Source: an uncultured Collinsella sp.
GTDB lineage: Bacteria; Actinomycetota; Coriobacteriia; Coriobacteriales; Coriobacteriaceae
Direction of reading: 5' to 3'
NCBI GenBank assembly: GCA_902494625.1
Contig: CABUUB010000025.1
Span: 1-25,869, forward strand
Length of the DNA: 25,869 nt
Below the pieces are notes generated by a model, which ran no database searches, had not been told where the DNA came from, and saw only the letters and a program-made list of their open reading frames with translations. This document shows positions 6,138 to 13,723 of this stretch, in pieces. The translations under genes and the position numbers were made by a program. How positions within the stretch are numbered: position 1 is the first letter of the stretch; every line of letters starts with the position of its first letter.

Positions 6138-7517
6138 ATGAACACCGAGGAAATCGCGCGCATCGTCGGCGATCAGCGCACCTACTTTAAGACGCACGCT
6201 ACGTTTGATGTCGATGCTCGACGTCGCACGCTCGTGAGTTTACGCGAGGCGGTACGGGCGCACGAGGCCGATATTGCCCATGCGCTCAAGACTGATTTGG
6301 GAAAGTCGCATGACGAGGCATATATGTGCGAGATCGGCACATCGCTTTCCGAGATTCGTCATCAGATTGCGCATGTGGCTCGATGGAGTCGTCCGCGCCT
6401 GCGTCCGTGTGACCTTGCCAACGCCGTGAGTGTGTGCAAAACGCAAGCCGTGCCCTATGGCGTCACGCTCATTATGGCTCCGTGGAACTACCCGTTTTTG
6501 CTAACACTCGAGCCGCTCGCCGGGGCCCTTGCCGCGGGCAATACCGTGGTCATCAAGCCGAGCGCCTATGCTCCGGCATCGAGCGTGGTGCTCAAGCAAA
6601 TCTGTGAAGAGGCATTTGATCCGCGCCTGGTGACGGTTGTCGAGGGTGGGCGCGCCGAGAACGAGGCGCTGCTCGATGAGTGCTGGGACAAGATCTTCTT
6701 TACCGGTAGCGTTCCGGTCGGCAAGCTCGTCATGGAGCACGCAAGTAAAAACCTTACGCCCGTGACGCTTGAGCTGGGCGGAAAGAGTCCCTGCATCGTG
6801 GATGCGACGGCAAACTTGAAGGTTGCGGCACGGCGTATCGCCTTTGGTAAATGGCTCAACGTGGGGCAGACCTGCGTAGCGCCCGACTACCTGCTGGTCG
6901 ACGCGCGCGTGCACGACGAGCTGCTGGGCCTCATCAAGGGGGAGGTCCGCCGTATGTTTGGCGAGCATCCGCTCGATAACGAGGACTACGGACATATCGT
7001 CAACGCCAAGCATTTTGCGCGCGTGCGTGGGCTGATCGACCCCGATAAGGTTGTGCTGGGAGGCACGGCGCGCGAGTCGTCGCTCAAGATTGAGCCGACG
7101 ATCCTAGACGGCGTGACCCCCGATGACGCCGTGATGCAGGAGGAGATTTTCGGTCCCATTTTGCCGGTGCTGACGTTTGAGAGCCTAGACGAGGCCGAAG
7201 CGTTTATTACGGATCGTCCGACGCCGCTGGCCCTGTATATCTTTAGCCAGGATCGCGCGGCTCAGCAGCGCTTTGTGCGCTACGTGCCCTTTGGCGGCGG
7301 CTGTGTTAATGACACCATTATGCATTTGGCTACGAGTCATATGGGCTTTGGCGGCATGGGAGCGAGCGGTATGGGGCAGTACCATGGACGCGAGAGCTTC
7401 GATACGTTTAGCCACAAGAAGAGCATCGTGAGCAAGGCGACGTGGCTGGACGTGCCATTTCGCTATGCTCCTTACGCAAGCTGGAAGTACAAGTTCGTGC
7501 GCATGTTTGTGCATTAG
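6138..7517 (+). CDS. NAD(P)-dependent aldehyde dehydrogenase, class 3-like
   Basis: The protein of 459 residues has the full ALDH catalytic set: Asn117 in PWNYPF, Lys140 in VIKPSA, Glu212 in LELGGKSP and the nucleophile Cys246 in GQTCVAPD. The length of about 460 and the absence of the N-terminal extension of 480-500-residue ALDHs fit the ALDH3-like group, which oxidises fatty or aromatic aldehydes; a C-terminal hydrophobic stretch (YAPYASWKYKFVRMF) may bring it near the membrane. The start ATG is led by AGGAGG. It follows the iron alcohol dehydrogenase closely and no terminator separates it from the small genes downstream. Confidence 0.95.
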   Translation: MNTEEIARIVGDQRTYFKTHATFDVDARRRTLVSLREAVRAHEADIAHALKTDLGKSHDEAYMCEIGTSLSEIRHQIAHVARWSRPRLRPCDLANAVSVCKTQAVPYGVTLIMAPWNYPFLLTLEPLAGALAAGNTVVIKPSAYAPASSVVLKQICEEAFDPRLVTVVEGGRAENEALLDECWDKIFFTGSVPVGKLVMEHASKNLTPVTLELGGKSPCIVDATANLKVAARRIAFGKWLNVGQTCVAPDYLLVDARVHDELLGLIKGEVRRMFGEHPLDNEDYGHIVNAKHFARVRGLIDPDKVVLGGTARESSLKIEPTILDGVTPDDAVMQEEIFGPILPVLTFESLDEAEAFITDRPTPLALYIFSQDRAAQQRFVRYVPFGGGCVNDTIMHLATSHMGFGGMGASGMGQYHGRESFDTFSHKKSIVSKATWLDVPFRYAPYASWKYKFVRMFVH

Positions 7518-7537
7518 AATCAGATAAGGATGAATTT

Positions 7538-7684
7538 ATGTCCGCACGGGCCCGTAGACTTCTCGATAAGGTCAAACGCTGGTTTATCCGGCCGTTAGAG
7601 GAGTTGCCATGTACGAGCCTTCACGTGTTCTTCTGTCGTTTCATATCGCAGGATTTCAATATGCCGACGGTGCTTTGGTCCTAG
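7538..7684 (+). CDS. Small ORF of 48 codons overlapping the HIRAN gene
   Basis: ATG 7538 follows AAGGA with good spacing, 20 bases after the aldehyde dehydrogenase stop. The first 24 residues are basic and amphipathic (MSARARRLLDKVKRWFIRP); the rest overlaps the HIRAN gene in another frame and ends at a TAG at 7682-7684. It may be a small coupled leader protein, or the true N-terminus of the HIRAN protein separated by a frameshift. I recognise no family. Confidence 0.4.
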   Translation: MSARARRLLDKVKRWFIRPLEELPCTSLHVFFCRFISQDFNMPTVLWS

Positions 7685-7935
7685 GCGATCTTAAAGTGGG
7701 CGATAAACTGACGCTGTGCGCCGAGCGCGATAATCCCCATGATCCCGAGGCGGTTGCGATTTACTGTGGCAACACCAAGCTTGGCTATGTTCCGGGAAAC
7801 GAGGTCGGCCCGCTGTCCTTGATGATGTATTACGGCCATGAGGACGTATTTGAGGCCCGCGTGCAACAGGTTGCTCCCGAGCGCAGCCCGTGGCATCAGG
7901 TGCGTGTTGGACTCTACGTGGTGGATGCTCGCTAA
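7609..7935 (+). CDS. HIRAN domain-containing protein
   Basis: The protein of 108 residues is almost entirely one HIRAN domain: FHIAGFQYADGALVL, then ERDNPHDPEAVAIY and LGYVPGNE are the recognisable blocks. HIRAN domains bind DNA ends in the eukaryotic HLTF/Rad5 helicases; stand-alone bacterial copies are mostly uncharacterised. The start ATG follows GAGGAG at normal spacing inside the preceding small ORF, which suggests translational coupling. It lies between the aldehyde dehydrogenase and the 59-residue gene in a tight plus-strand series. Confidence 0.85.
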   Translation: MYEPSRVLLSFHIAGFQYADGALVLGDLKVGDKLTLCAERDNPHDPEAVAIYCGNTKLGYVPGNEVGPLSLMMYYGHEDVFEARVQQVAPERSPWHQVRVGLYVVDAR

Positions 7936-7953
7936 TCGATAAGGGAGACTGCC

Positions 7954-8133
7954 ATGTTTGATGACGACGACCAGTTCGATCTGACAGACGATTCGTTTGA
8001 GTGGGATATGCTACTCGATGACGATGAGTTGGAGCGGGATCGTAAGAAGCGGCAGGATAAGAATGCCCAGGGTGACGCTTCGAAAAAGCAAGACAAGCGC
8101 CGCCGCGGACTGTTCGGTGGGCTCTTTGGATAA
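7954..8133 (+). CDS. Small acidic-then-basic protein, 59 residues, unknown
   Basis: ATG 7954 is preceded by AAGGGAG with ideal spacing, and the stop TAA is at 8131-8133. The N-terminal half is very acidic (MFDDDDQFDLTDDSF, LLDDDELERD), the next part very basic (RKKRQDKN, KKQDKRRR), and it ends in a Gly/Phe repeat, GLFGGLFG. No cysteines or membrane segment are present. It starts 18 bases after the HIRAN gene and is probably in the same transcript. I do not recognise a family; charge patterning suggests a nucleic-acid- or protein-binding tail, which is inference. Confidence 0.65.
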   Translation: MFDDDDQFDLTDDSFEWDMLLDDDELERDRKKRQDKNAQGDASKKQDKRRRGLFGGLFG

Positions 8134-8199
8134 CCGCCGCATCGATGCGTCTGTATACTTAGCACGAGTTGAACGCGTTGCGAAATGAGGGCATAGACG

Positions 8200-8745
8200 A
8201 TGATGTGGTTTACCGCCGACCTGCACCTGGGCGATACGAATATCTTGCACGACATGGACCGGCCGTTTGGCTCGGTCGAGAAGATGAGCCGCAAGGTCAT
8301 CGATGCCATCAATGAGTGCGTGGCCGCGGATGACCGTCTCTACATCCTGGGAGACTTTACCTATCGTTTGCCCCTAGCGGATGCCGTGCACCTGCGCAAG
8401 CGTATCGAATGCAAGAATGTGACGCTCATACGGGGTAACCATGACGGCGACTGGGAAGATTCCGACATACCGCAGATTTGGGAAGACGTGCGCGATTACC
8501 TGGAGATTGCTCCCGGCTATGCCAAGGGTCATCGTCTGGTGATGAGCCATTACCCCATGCTAAGCTGGAATGGCAAGGCGCGTGGCGCAATTATGCTGCA
8601 CGGGCATATCCACAGCAGGGGAGACCGCACCAACGCGCGCAACCGCGATCGCGAGCGCCCCATCTTTCGTTACGATGTCGGTCTCGATGCCAACGAGTAC
8701 AGGCCCGTAAGCCGTGACCAGATTCTCGGCTTTTTTGGACTGTAA
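8200..8745 (+). CDS. Calcineurin-like metallophosphoesterase
   Basis: All metallophosphoesterase motifs are present in order: DLH at 7-9, GDFT at 51-54, GNHD at 79-82, SHYP at 116-119 and HGHIH at 134-138, over 181 residues. The protein is a cytoplasmic di-metal phosphoesterase of the small stand-alone type; the substrate is unknown. Two adjacent ATG codons (8200 and 8203) could serve as start; the ribosome site is weak (GAGGG). A TATACT -10-like hexamer at 8154-8159 might give it a separate promoter, although no good -35 accompanies it. Confidence 0.92.
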   Translation: MMWFTADLHLGDTNILHDMDRPFGSVEKMSRKVIDAINECVAADDRLYILGDFTYRLPLADAVHLRKRIECKNVTLIRGNHDGDWEDSDIPQIWEDVRDYLEIAPGYAKGHRLVMSHYPMLSWNGKARGAIMLHGHIHSRGDRTNARNRDRERPIFRYDVGLDANEYRPVSRDQILGFFGL

Positions 8746-8763
8746 TTCTCGAACCACCACACA

Positions 8764-8800
8764 AACCACCACAAAGGGGACAGGCACCTTTGTGGCGGTT
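8764..8800 (+). repeat. REP-like hairpin with GGGACAGG core
   Basis: Arms 8764-8777 and 8787-8800 form a 14-bp stem with one mismatch, and the apical region includes GGGACAGG (8777-8784). It is followed directly by an independent terminator, so it is not needed for termination. A structurally matching hairpin with the same core occurs at 22878-22914 on the other strand, indicating a dispersed family. Confidence 0.75.
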
Positions 8801-8802
8801 CT

Positions 8803-8837
8803 GGCGCCGTTGCCATTATGGCGGCGGCGCCTTTTTT
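8803..8837 (+). terminator. Intrinsic terminator after the metallophosphoesterase
   Basis: GGCGCCG (8803-8809) pairs with CGGCGCC (8825-8831); the stem extends inward with G-U pairs to a very small loop, and six T follow at 8832-8837. It closes the ADH-to-metallophosphoesterase series. Confidence 0.88.
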
Positions 8838-8895
8838 GTCCGTGCGGCGCGGTAGAGTGTAGGCGGTTGAAATTTGCGTCCATCGAGGAGCTGCT

Positions 8896-10653
8896 ATGAA
8901 TGAGATCAAGTGCCCGCATTGTGGCGAAGTGTTTAAGGTCGATGCGTCCGGCTATGCGGATATCGTCAAGCAGGTGCGCGATGCTGAGTTTTCGCGCGAC
9001 CTGGATGAGCGCGTGAAGGCAGTCCAGCGCGAGGGCGAGCAGGCGCTGGAACTTGAGCGCTCTCGTTCGACGGCTGCCTTGCAAAAGGCAGAGTCTCAGC
9101 GCAATGCTCAGCTTGTCGAGCAGAAGAATGCTGCAGCTCAGCAGCTGGCACAAGAGGTTGCCAAGCGCGATGCCGAGCTTGCCGAGCTGCGCGCCAAGCT
9201 CGAGGGCGCTGCCACGGAGCGCGAGAGCGCAAGCCAGCGCGCGGCGGTTGAGGCCCGTGCGGATGCGCAGAAGGAAAACGCAGAGCTCCAGCGTGAGATT
9301 GACAACCTGCGCGCGCAGCTGAGACGCAAGGATGACGAAGCCAAGCTTGCCGAGGCTTCGGCGCGCAATGCTGCTCAAAACGATTTAGCTGCACGTGATG
9401 CCCAGATTGCCGAGCTGCAGGCCAGGCTTGCCGCGGCGGACAAGGCCCAGGAGATGGCGCTTGCCGCTGCCGCGGCAGAGTCGCAGCGTGAGCTCGATGC
9501 CGCTCGCAGCGAGGCCGAGCGCGCGCTTGCTGACTATCGCGCGAAGGTACAAGAGAAGTTTTCCGCCGCAAAGGCTCAGTCCGAGCAAGAGGCCGAGGGC
9601 CTGCGTGCCCAGCTGCGCGAACAGGAGCTGACGGCCAAAATGAACCTATCGGAGGCGGTCGCCGCGGCGGAGCGTGAGCGTGATGAGGCGCGTGCCAAGC
9701 TGACGAGTGAGCTGGCGGTGCGCGATTCGCGTGAGGAACAGGCCAAGGCAGCCCACGAGCTTGAGCTCGCGCAGGCCAAGCGCGTGAGCGACGAGTTGAT
9801 CCGCTACAAGGACGAAGAGATTGAGCGCCTTAAGGAAATGAAGATCCGCCTGTCCACCAAGATGGTGGGCGAGTCGCTCGAGCAGCACTGCGAGACCGAG
9901 TTTAACCGTCTGCGCATGACGGCGTTTCCTAACGCGTACTTCGAGAAGGATAACGATGCGTCCGAGGGCACCAAGGGCGACTTTATCTTCCGCGAGTGCG
10001 ACGCGAGCGGCAACGAGGTCATTTCGATTATGTTCGAGATGAAAAACGAGAACGACGAGACCGCGACCAAGCATAAAAACGAGGATTTCTTTAAGAAGCT
10101 CGATCATGATCGTCGCCAGAAAGGCTGCGAGTATGCGGTGCTCTGCACGCTGCTCGAGCCCGAGAGCGAGCTTTACAATGCCGGCATCGTGGACGTGAGC
10201 TATCGCTACGAGAAGATGTACGTGATCCGTCCGCAGTTCTTTATTCCCATGATCACGCTGCTGCGCAACGCCGCCATGGGTTCGCTGCGCTATAAGCAGG
10301 AGCTGGCGGAGTACAAACAGCAGAATATCGACGTCACGAACTTCGAAGCCAAGATGGAAAAGTTCAAGAACGATTTCGGCCGCAACTACGAGATCGCGAG
10401 CCGCAAGTTCCAAACGGCAATCGATGAGATTGACAAGACGATTAGCCATCTGCAGAAAACCAAGGAGGCGTTGCTGTCCTCCGAGAACAATCTGCGCCTA
10501 GCCAACAAGAAAGCCGACGATCTTACCATTCGCAAGCTCACGTGGGGCAACAAGACCATGAAGGCGGCGTTTGACGAGGCGCGCGGGGCTGCGACGGAGA
10601 CAAACGATGAGCCAGCCGAGGCGGATTCGTATGAGGTTGAGGATACCGAGTAA
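8896..10653 (+). CDS. DUF2130 coiled-coil protein with PD-(D/E)xK-like signature
   Basis: The protein of 585 residues has a short N-terminal zinc-ribbon-like start (CPHCGEVF, residues 6-13, only one CxxC), a long Ala/Glu/Arg-rich coiled coil (about 30-325) and a C-terminal DUF2130 domain (about 335-510) with a further helical tail and acidic end. Within DUF2130, GDFIF (Asp362) followed by FEMK (Glu381, Lys383) matches the spacing of a PD-(D/E)xK nuclease core. The start ATG follows GAGGAG. It has its own terminator on both sides, so is monocistronic. Function is unproven; the architecture recalls nuclease-like proteins on long coiled coils such as RmuC, but it is a different family. Confidence 0.9.
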   Translation: MNEIKCPHCGEVFKVDASGYADIVKQVRDAEFSRDLDERVKAVQREGEQALELERSRSTAALQKAESQRNAQLVEQKNAAAQQLAQEVAKRDAELAELRAKLEGAATERESASQRAAVEARADAQKENAELQREIDNLRAQLRRKDDEAKLAEASARNAAQNDLAARDAQIAELQARLAAADKAQEMALAAAAAESQRELDAARSEAERALADYRAKVQEKFSAAKAQSEQEAEGLRAQLREQELTAKMNLSEAVAAAERERDEARAKLTSELAVRDSREEQAKAAHELELAQAKRVSDELIRYKDEEIERLKEMKIRLSTKMVGESLEQHCETEFNRLRMTAFPNAYFEKDNDASEGTKGDFIFRECDASGNEVISIMFEMKNENDETATKHKNEDFFKKLDHDRRQKGCEYAVLCTLLEPESELYNAGIVDVSYRYEKMYVIRPQFFIPMITLLRNAAMGSLRYKQELAEYKQQNIDVTNFEAKMEKFKNDFGRNYEIASRKFQTAIDEIDKTISHLQKTKEALLSSENNLRLANKKADDLTIRKLTWGNKTMKAAFDEARGAATETNDEPAEADSYEVEDTE

Positions 10654-10672
10654 GGCATAGCGTATAGTGCAA

Positions 10673-10710
10673 AAGTGGGGCCGCTGGCGATGTTGCCAGC
10701 GGCCCCACTT
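10673..10710. terminator. Bidirectional hairpin between convergent DUF2130 and helicase genes
   Basis: A perfect 16-bp stem (10673-10688 with 10695-10710) closes a 6-base loop. On the minus strand four T follow immediately, suiting termination of the helicase gene; the plus side has only a weak T-rich tail. Confidence 0.82.
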
Positions 10711-10732
10711 CATTTCGTTCCAGTATGTGCGG

Positions 10733-13414
10733 CTAGTCCTCGAGCAGGTCCTCGATAAAGCCGACGCGGTAGTTTTTGAAGATGACCTCGCCGCCGTCTT
10801 GCGTGGCGTCCAGATCGACATCGCCCATGATGCCAAAATCGTGGTCGCCATCCTCGTCGGCAAAGATCTGGTGCACGTGCCACACGTGCGCGGTCTTCTC
10901 GTCGGACTCGTCGATGGAAAACATCGCGGCGCTGCGGGCGTCTCCGTCGGTGAGGATTTCCTCGTGCTGCTCATGGTAGGCATCGAGCGCCTTTTGCCAG
11001 CGGACCTCGCTCATGCCCCAGTCCTCGTCGAGCTCGCCCAGATCGCGAACGTGCTCGCGGGCGGCAAGGGTCACGCGGCGGAAGAGCGCGTTGCGCACCA
11101 ACAGCGTGCAGCCGCGGCGGTCCGCCACGACCTCGTCGATGCCCTGCGGCGGCGCGGCGTCGAGTGCAGCGGGGTTGCCGGCGTTTTCCCACTCGTCCAC
11201 CAGGCTCGAGTCGACCGAGCGCACCACAAAGCCGAGCCACGAAATGATGTCGCGCAAGCGCTCGTCGCGCTTCTCGATGGGCACGGTGCGGTCGAGAGAA
11301 CGGTAGGCCTCTGCCAGGTAGCGCAGCAAAATGCCCTCGGAACGGGCGATGCCGAGCTTTTGGATATAGCCCTTAAAGTCGCTCGCGCTCTCCAGCATGT
11401 CGCGCAGAACGCTCTTGGGCGAGAGCTGGTAGTCGTTGGCCCAAGGTACCTCCTGGCGGTACTTGTCGAAGGCGGCATCGAGCAAGTCCTCGAGCGGCTT
11501 TTCGTAGGTGACATCCTGGATGCGCTCCAGGCGTTCCTCATATTCGACGCCGTCAGCCTTCATCTCGGCCATCGCGCGGTCGCGCGCGGCGCGCTCCTGT
11601 GCGCGCAATACCTGCTTGGGGTCCTCGAGCGTTGCCTCGACCATCGAGATTAGATCCATGGTATAGGTCTCGCTCTCGGGGTCGAGCAGCTCCAACGCGG
11701 CAAGCAAGAACGGCGAGAGCGGCTGATCGAGCGCAAAGTCCTCGGGCAGATCGACCGTCAGCGCATAGTCGATGTCTGGTGCGGCGTCAGTCGGGGCGTC
11801 GGGCGCGGGCGGCACCTCGGTGCGAACGACGACGCCGGAATCGATGAGCGTGGCGAAGATTTCGTCGGCGCGAACCTCGAGCTTGGCCTTTTCCTCGGGA
11901 GTCTGCAGGCTCGTCTCGATGAGGTCGTGTACGCGGGCTCGGGCATCGCCGCCCTGCTCGACCACACTAATCACCATGGAGTGCGTGATGCGCAGACGCG
12001 GCTTGAGCGTTTCTGGCTGCGTCTCGATCAGGCGCTCAAAGGTCTGTTTGTTCCAGGTGACAAAGCCCTCGGGGGCCTTCTTCTTTTTAATCTTACGGAG
12101 TTTTTTGGGGTCGTCGCCCGCTTTGGCCATAAGCTTGGCATTCTCGATCTCGTGCTCGGGTGCCTCGGCAATCACCATACCCTCGGTATCGAAGCCCGAG
12201 CGGCCGGCGCGACCGGCAATCTGATGGAACTCGCGGGCGCGCAGACGACGCATCTTGTAGCCATCGAACTTGGTGAGCGCGGTGAGCACCACGGTGTGGA
12301 TGGGTACGTTAATGCCAACGCCGAGCGTGTCGGTGCCGCAAATGACGGGCAGTAGGCCCTGCTGCGCCAAGCGCTCGACCAGCAGACGATAGCGCGGCAG
12401 CATACCGGCGTGGTGCACACCGACGCCACATCCGAGCAGACGTTTGAGAATCTTGCCAAAAGCCGTGGAGAAGCTCGTGCCTTTGGCAGCTTCCTTAATA
12501 GCCTCGCGTTGCTCCTTGCTGGCAATGCCAAAGTTGGCGAGGGATTGCGCCGTCGCAAGGGCGGCGTCCTGGCTAAAGTGCACGATATAGAGCGGGGCCT
12601 CTCCACGGCGCATGGCGAGCTCGACCGTGCCCTCGAGCGAGGTCGTCACGTAGTCGTAGCTCAGCGGCACGGGGCGCGGGGCATCGACGACCAAGTCGCA
12701 GGTAGCACCGGTGTGTTCCTCGAGTGAGGCGGCGATGGCAGTGACATCGCCGAGCGTGGCGCTCATGAGCATGAATTGCGTGTGGGGCAGGGTGAGCAGC
12801 GGCACCTGCCAGGCCCAACCGCGGTCGGGGTCGGCAAAGTAGTGGAACTCGTCCATGGCCACGCAGCCCACGTCGGCATCTTCGCCCTCGCGCAGTGCGT
12901 CGTTGGCAAGGATCTCTGCCGTGCAGCAGATGACGGGTGCCTTGGTGTTGATATGCGTGTCGCCGGTGATCATGCCTACGTTATCGCGGCCGAGCACCTG
13001 CACAAGGTCGAAAAACTTCTCGCTGACCAGAGCCTTGATGGGAGCCGTGTAGTAGCAGCGCTTGCCCTGAGCCATGCCCATAAAGAGCATACCCAGCGCG
13101 ACAAGCGACTTGCCCGATCCGGTCGGTGTTCCCAAAATGACATGGTCACCGGCGGCTAGATCCATGAGGGCCTCTTCCTGGTGGTCCCACAGCTCAATAC
13201 CGCGATTGCTCGTCCATTCAAAGAAGCGTTCGAAGGCCTGGTCGGGCGTGAGCCACGGTTCGGGCTCGCTGCCGTCCTCGGGCTCCCACCAGGTGGGGGA
13301 GAGCGCACCGAGTGAGCCGAATTCGGCTTCGGTTCCCGTGCCGCCCGAGAACGAGCTGGCGGCGCCGGCGCCGGAAACGGTGCTGGCGGAAGTATCTGTC
13401 GTGGTCTGTGCCAT
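10733..13414 (-). CDS. Ski2-like DEAD/DEAH superfamily II helicase (DUF3516 family)
   Basis: Helicase motifs are complete: Walker A GTPTGSGKS (95-103), motif II DEFH (188-191), motif III SATL (218-221), then TDTLGVGINVP and QIAGRAGR in the second RecA domain. The remaining C-terminal half of about 450 residues is the DUF3516-type extension common in actinobacterial Ski2/Mtr4-like helicases, inferred to act on RNA or DNA. I place the start at 13414 (MAQTTTD, 893 residues). A further in-frame extension to 13585 would run through the inverted repeat and is unlikely. The ribosome site (GAGAAAG) is modest and a -10-like CATAAT (13448-13453, minus) stands just upstream. The N-terminal 50 residues are low complexity. 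Confidence 0.93.
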   Translation of the reverse strand: MAQTTTDTSASTVSGAGAASSFSGGTGTEAEFGSLGALSPTWWEPEDGSEPEPWLTPDQAFERFFEWTSNRGIELWDHQEEALMDLAAGDHVILGTPTGSGKSLVALGMLFMGMAQGKRCYYTAPIKALVSEKFFDLVQVLGRDNVGMITGDTHINTKAPVICCTAEILANDALREGEDADVGCVAMDEFHYFADPDRGWAWQVPLLTLPHTQFMLMSATLGDVTAIAASLEEHTGATCDLVVDAPRPVPLSYDYVTTSLEGTVELAMRRGEAPLYIVHFSQDAALATAQSLANFGIASKEQREAIKEAAKGTSFSTAFGKILKRLLGCGVGVHHAGMLPRYRLLVERLAQQGLLPVICGTDTLGVGINVPIHTVVLTALTKFDGYKMRRLRAREFHQIAGRAGRSGFDTEGMVIAEAPEHEIENAKLMAKAGDDPKKLRKIKKKKAPEGFVTWNKQTFERLIETQPETLKPRLRITHSMVISVVEQGGDARARVHDLIETSLQTPEEKAKLEVRADEIFATLIDSGVVVRTEVPPAPDAPTDAAPDIDYALTVDLPEDFALDQPLSPFLLAALELLDPESETYTMDLISMVEATLEDPKQVLRAQERAARDRAMAEMKADGVEYEERLERIQDVTYEKPLEDLLDAAFDKYRQEVPWANDYQLSPKSVLRDMLESASDFKGYIQKLGIARSEGILLRYLAEAYRSLDRTVPIEKRDERLRDIISWLGFVVRSVDSSLVDEWENAGNPAALDAAPPQGIDEVVADRRGCTLLVRNALFRRVTLAAREHVRDLGELDEDWGMSEVRWQKALDAYHEQHEEILTDGDARSAAMFSIDESDEKTAHVWHVHQIFADEDGDHDFGIMGDVDLDATQDGGEVIFKNYRVGFIEDLLED

Positions 13415-13535
13415 GTGGTTGCTTTCTCTCGCGTTTGTCCGCCAACTATTATGGCGTAGCGGCGGCGCGGGGTGCCAGCGCGCGAGAAAATGCAGGAAAT
13501 GGGCGTTCTGTCCAGCTGTTTGGTGCAGTTGCCAG

Positions 13536-13658
13536 CTAAGTGAGTAGACTTTTTGCGATATCGCGAGCACATGGCTTTTGCGCAAGGGATCTACCTGCGG
13601 TTTTAGTTTTCGTTATGCGGGTTGTGCTTGGCTATTGCAAAAAAGTCTACTCACTTAG
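13536..13658. repeat. Long inverted repeat (21/22-base arms) in the helicase-trmB gap
   Basis: The gap 13415-13723 (309 bases) holds no convincing gene. Its main feature is a pair of arms, 13536-13556 and 13637-13658, complementary except for one extra A, around an 80-base spacer. The arms read CTAAGTGAGTAGACTTTTTTGC outward-in. The spacer contains a small palindrome GCGATATCGC (13555-13564). It could be a small nonautonomous element, a paired operator, or part of a dispersed repeat. Confidence 0.75.
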
Positions 13659-13723
13659 GTTTGAGGGTCGTTTGCTGGCGCCTATTTGCGCTTGTTTGCT
13701 GACGCCGCGACCATCAGAGGCCC

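Noticed and set aside
10667..11653. Long plus-strand ORF opposite the Ski2-like helicase
   Set aside because: It is an antisense frame of high-GC coding sequence, overlapping the terminator hairpin; the helicase motifs lie on the minus strand.
13415..13585. N-terminal extension of the helicase frame
   Set aside because: It runs through the first arm of the inverted repeat, has no ribosome site, and MAQTTTD at 13414 is a sensible start.
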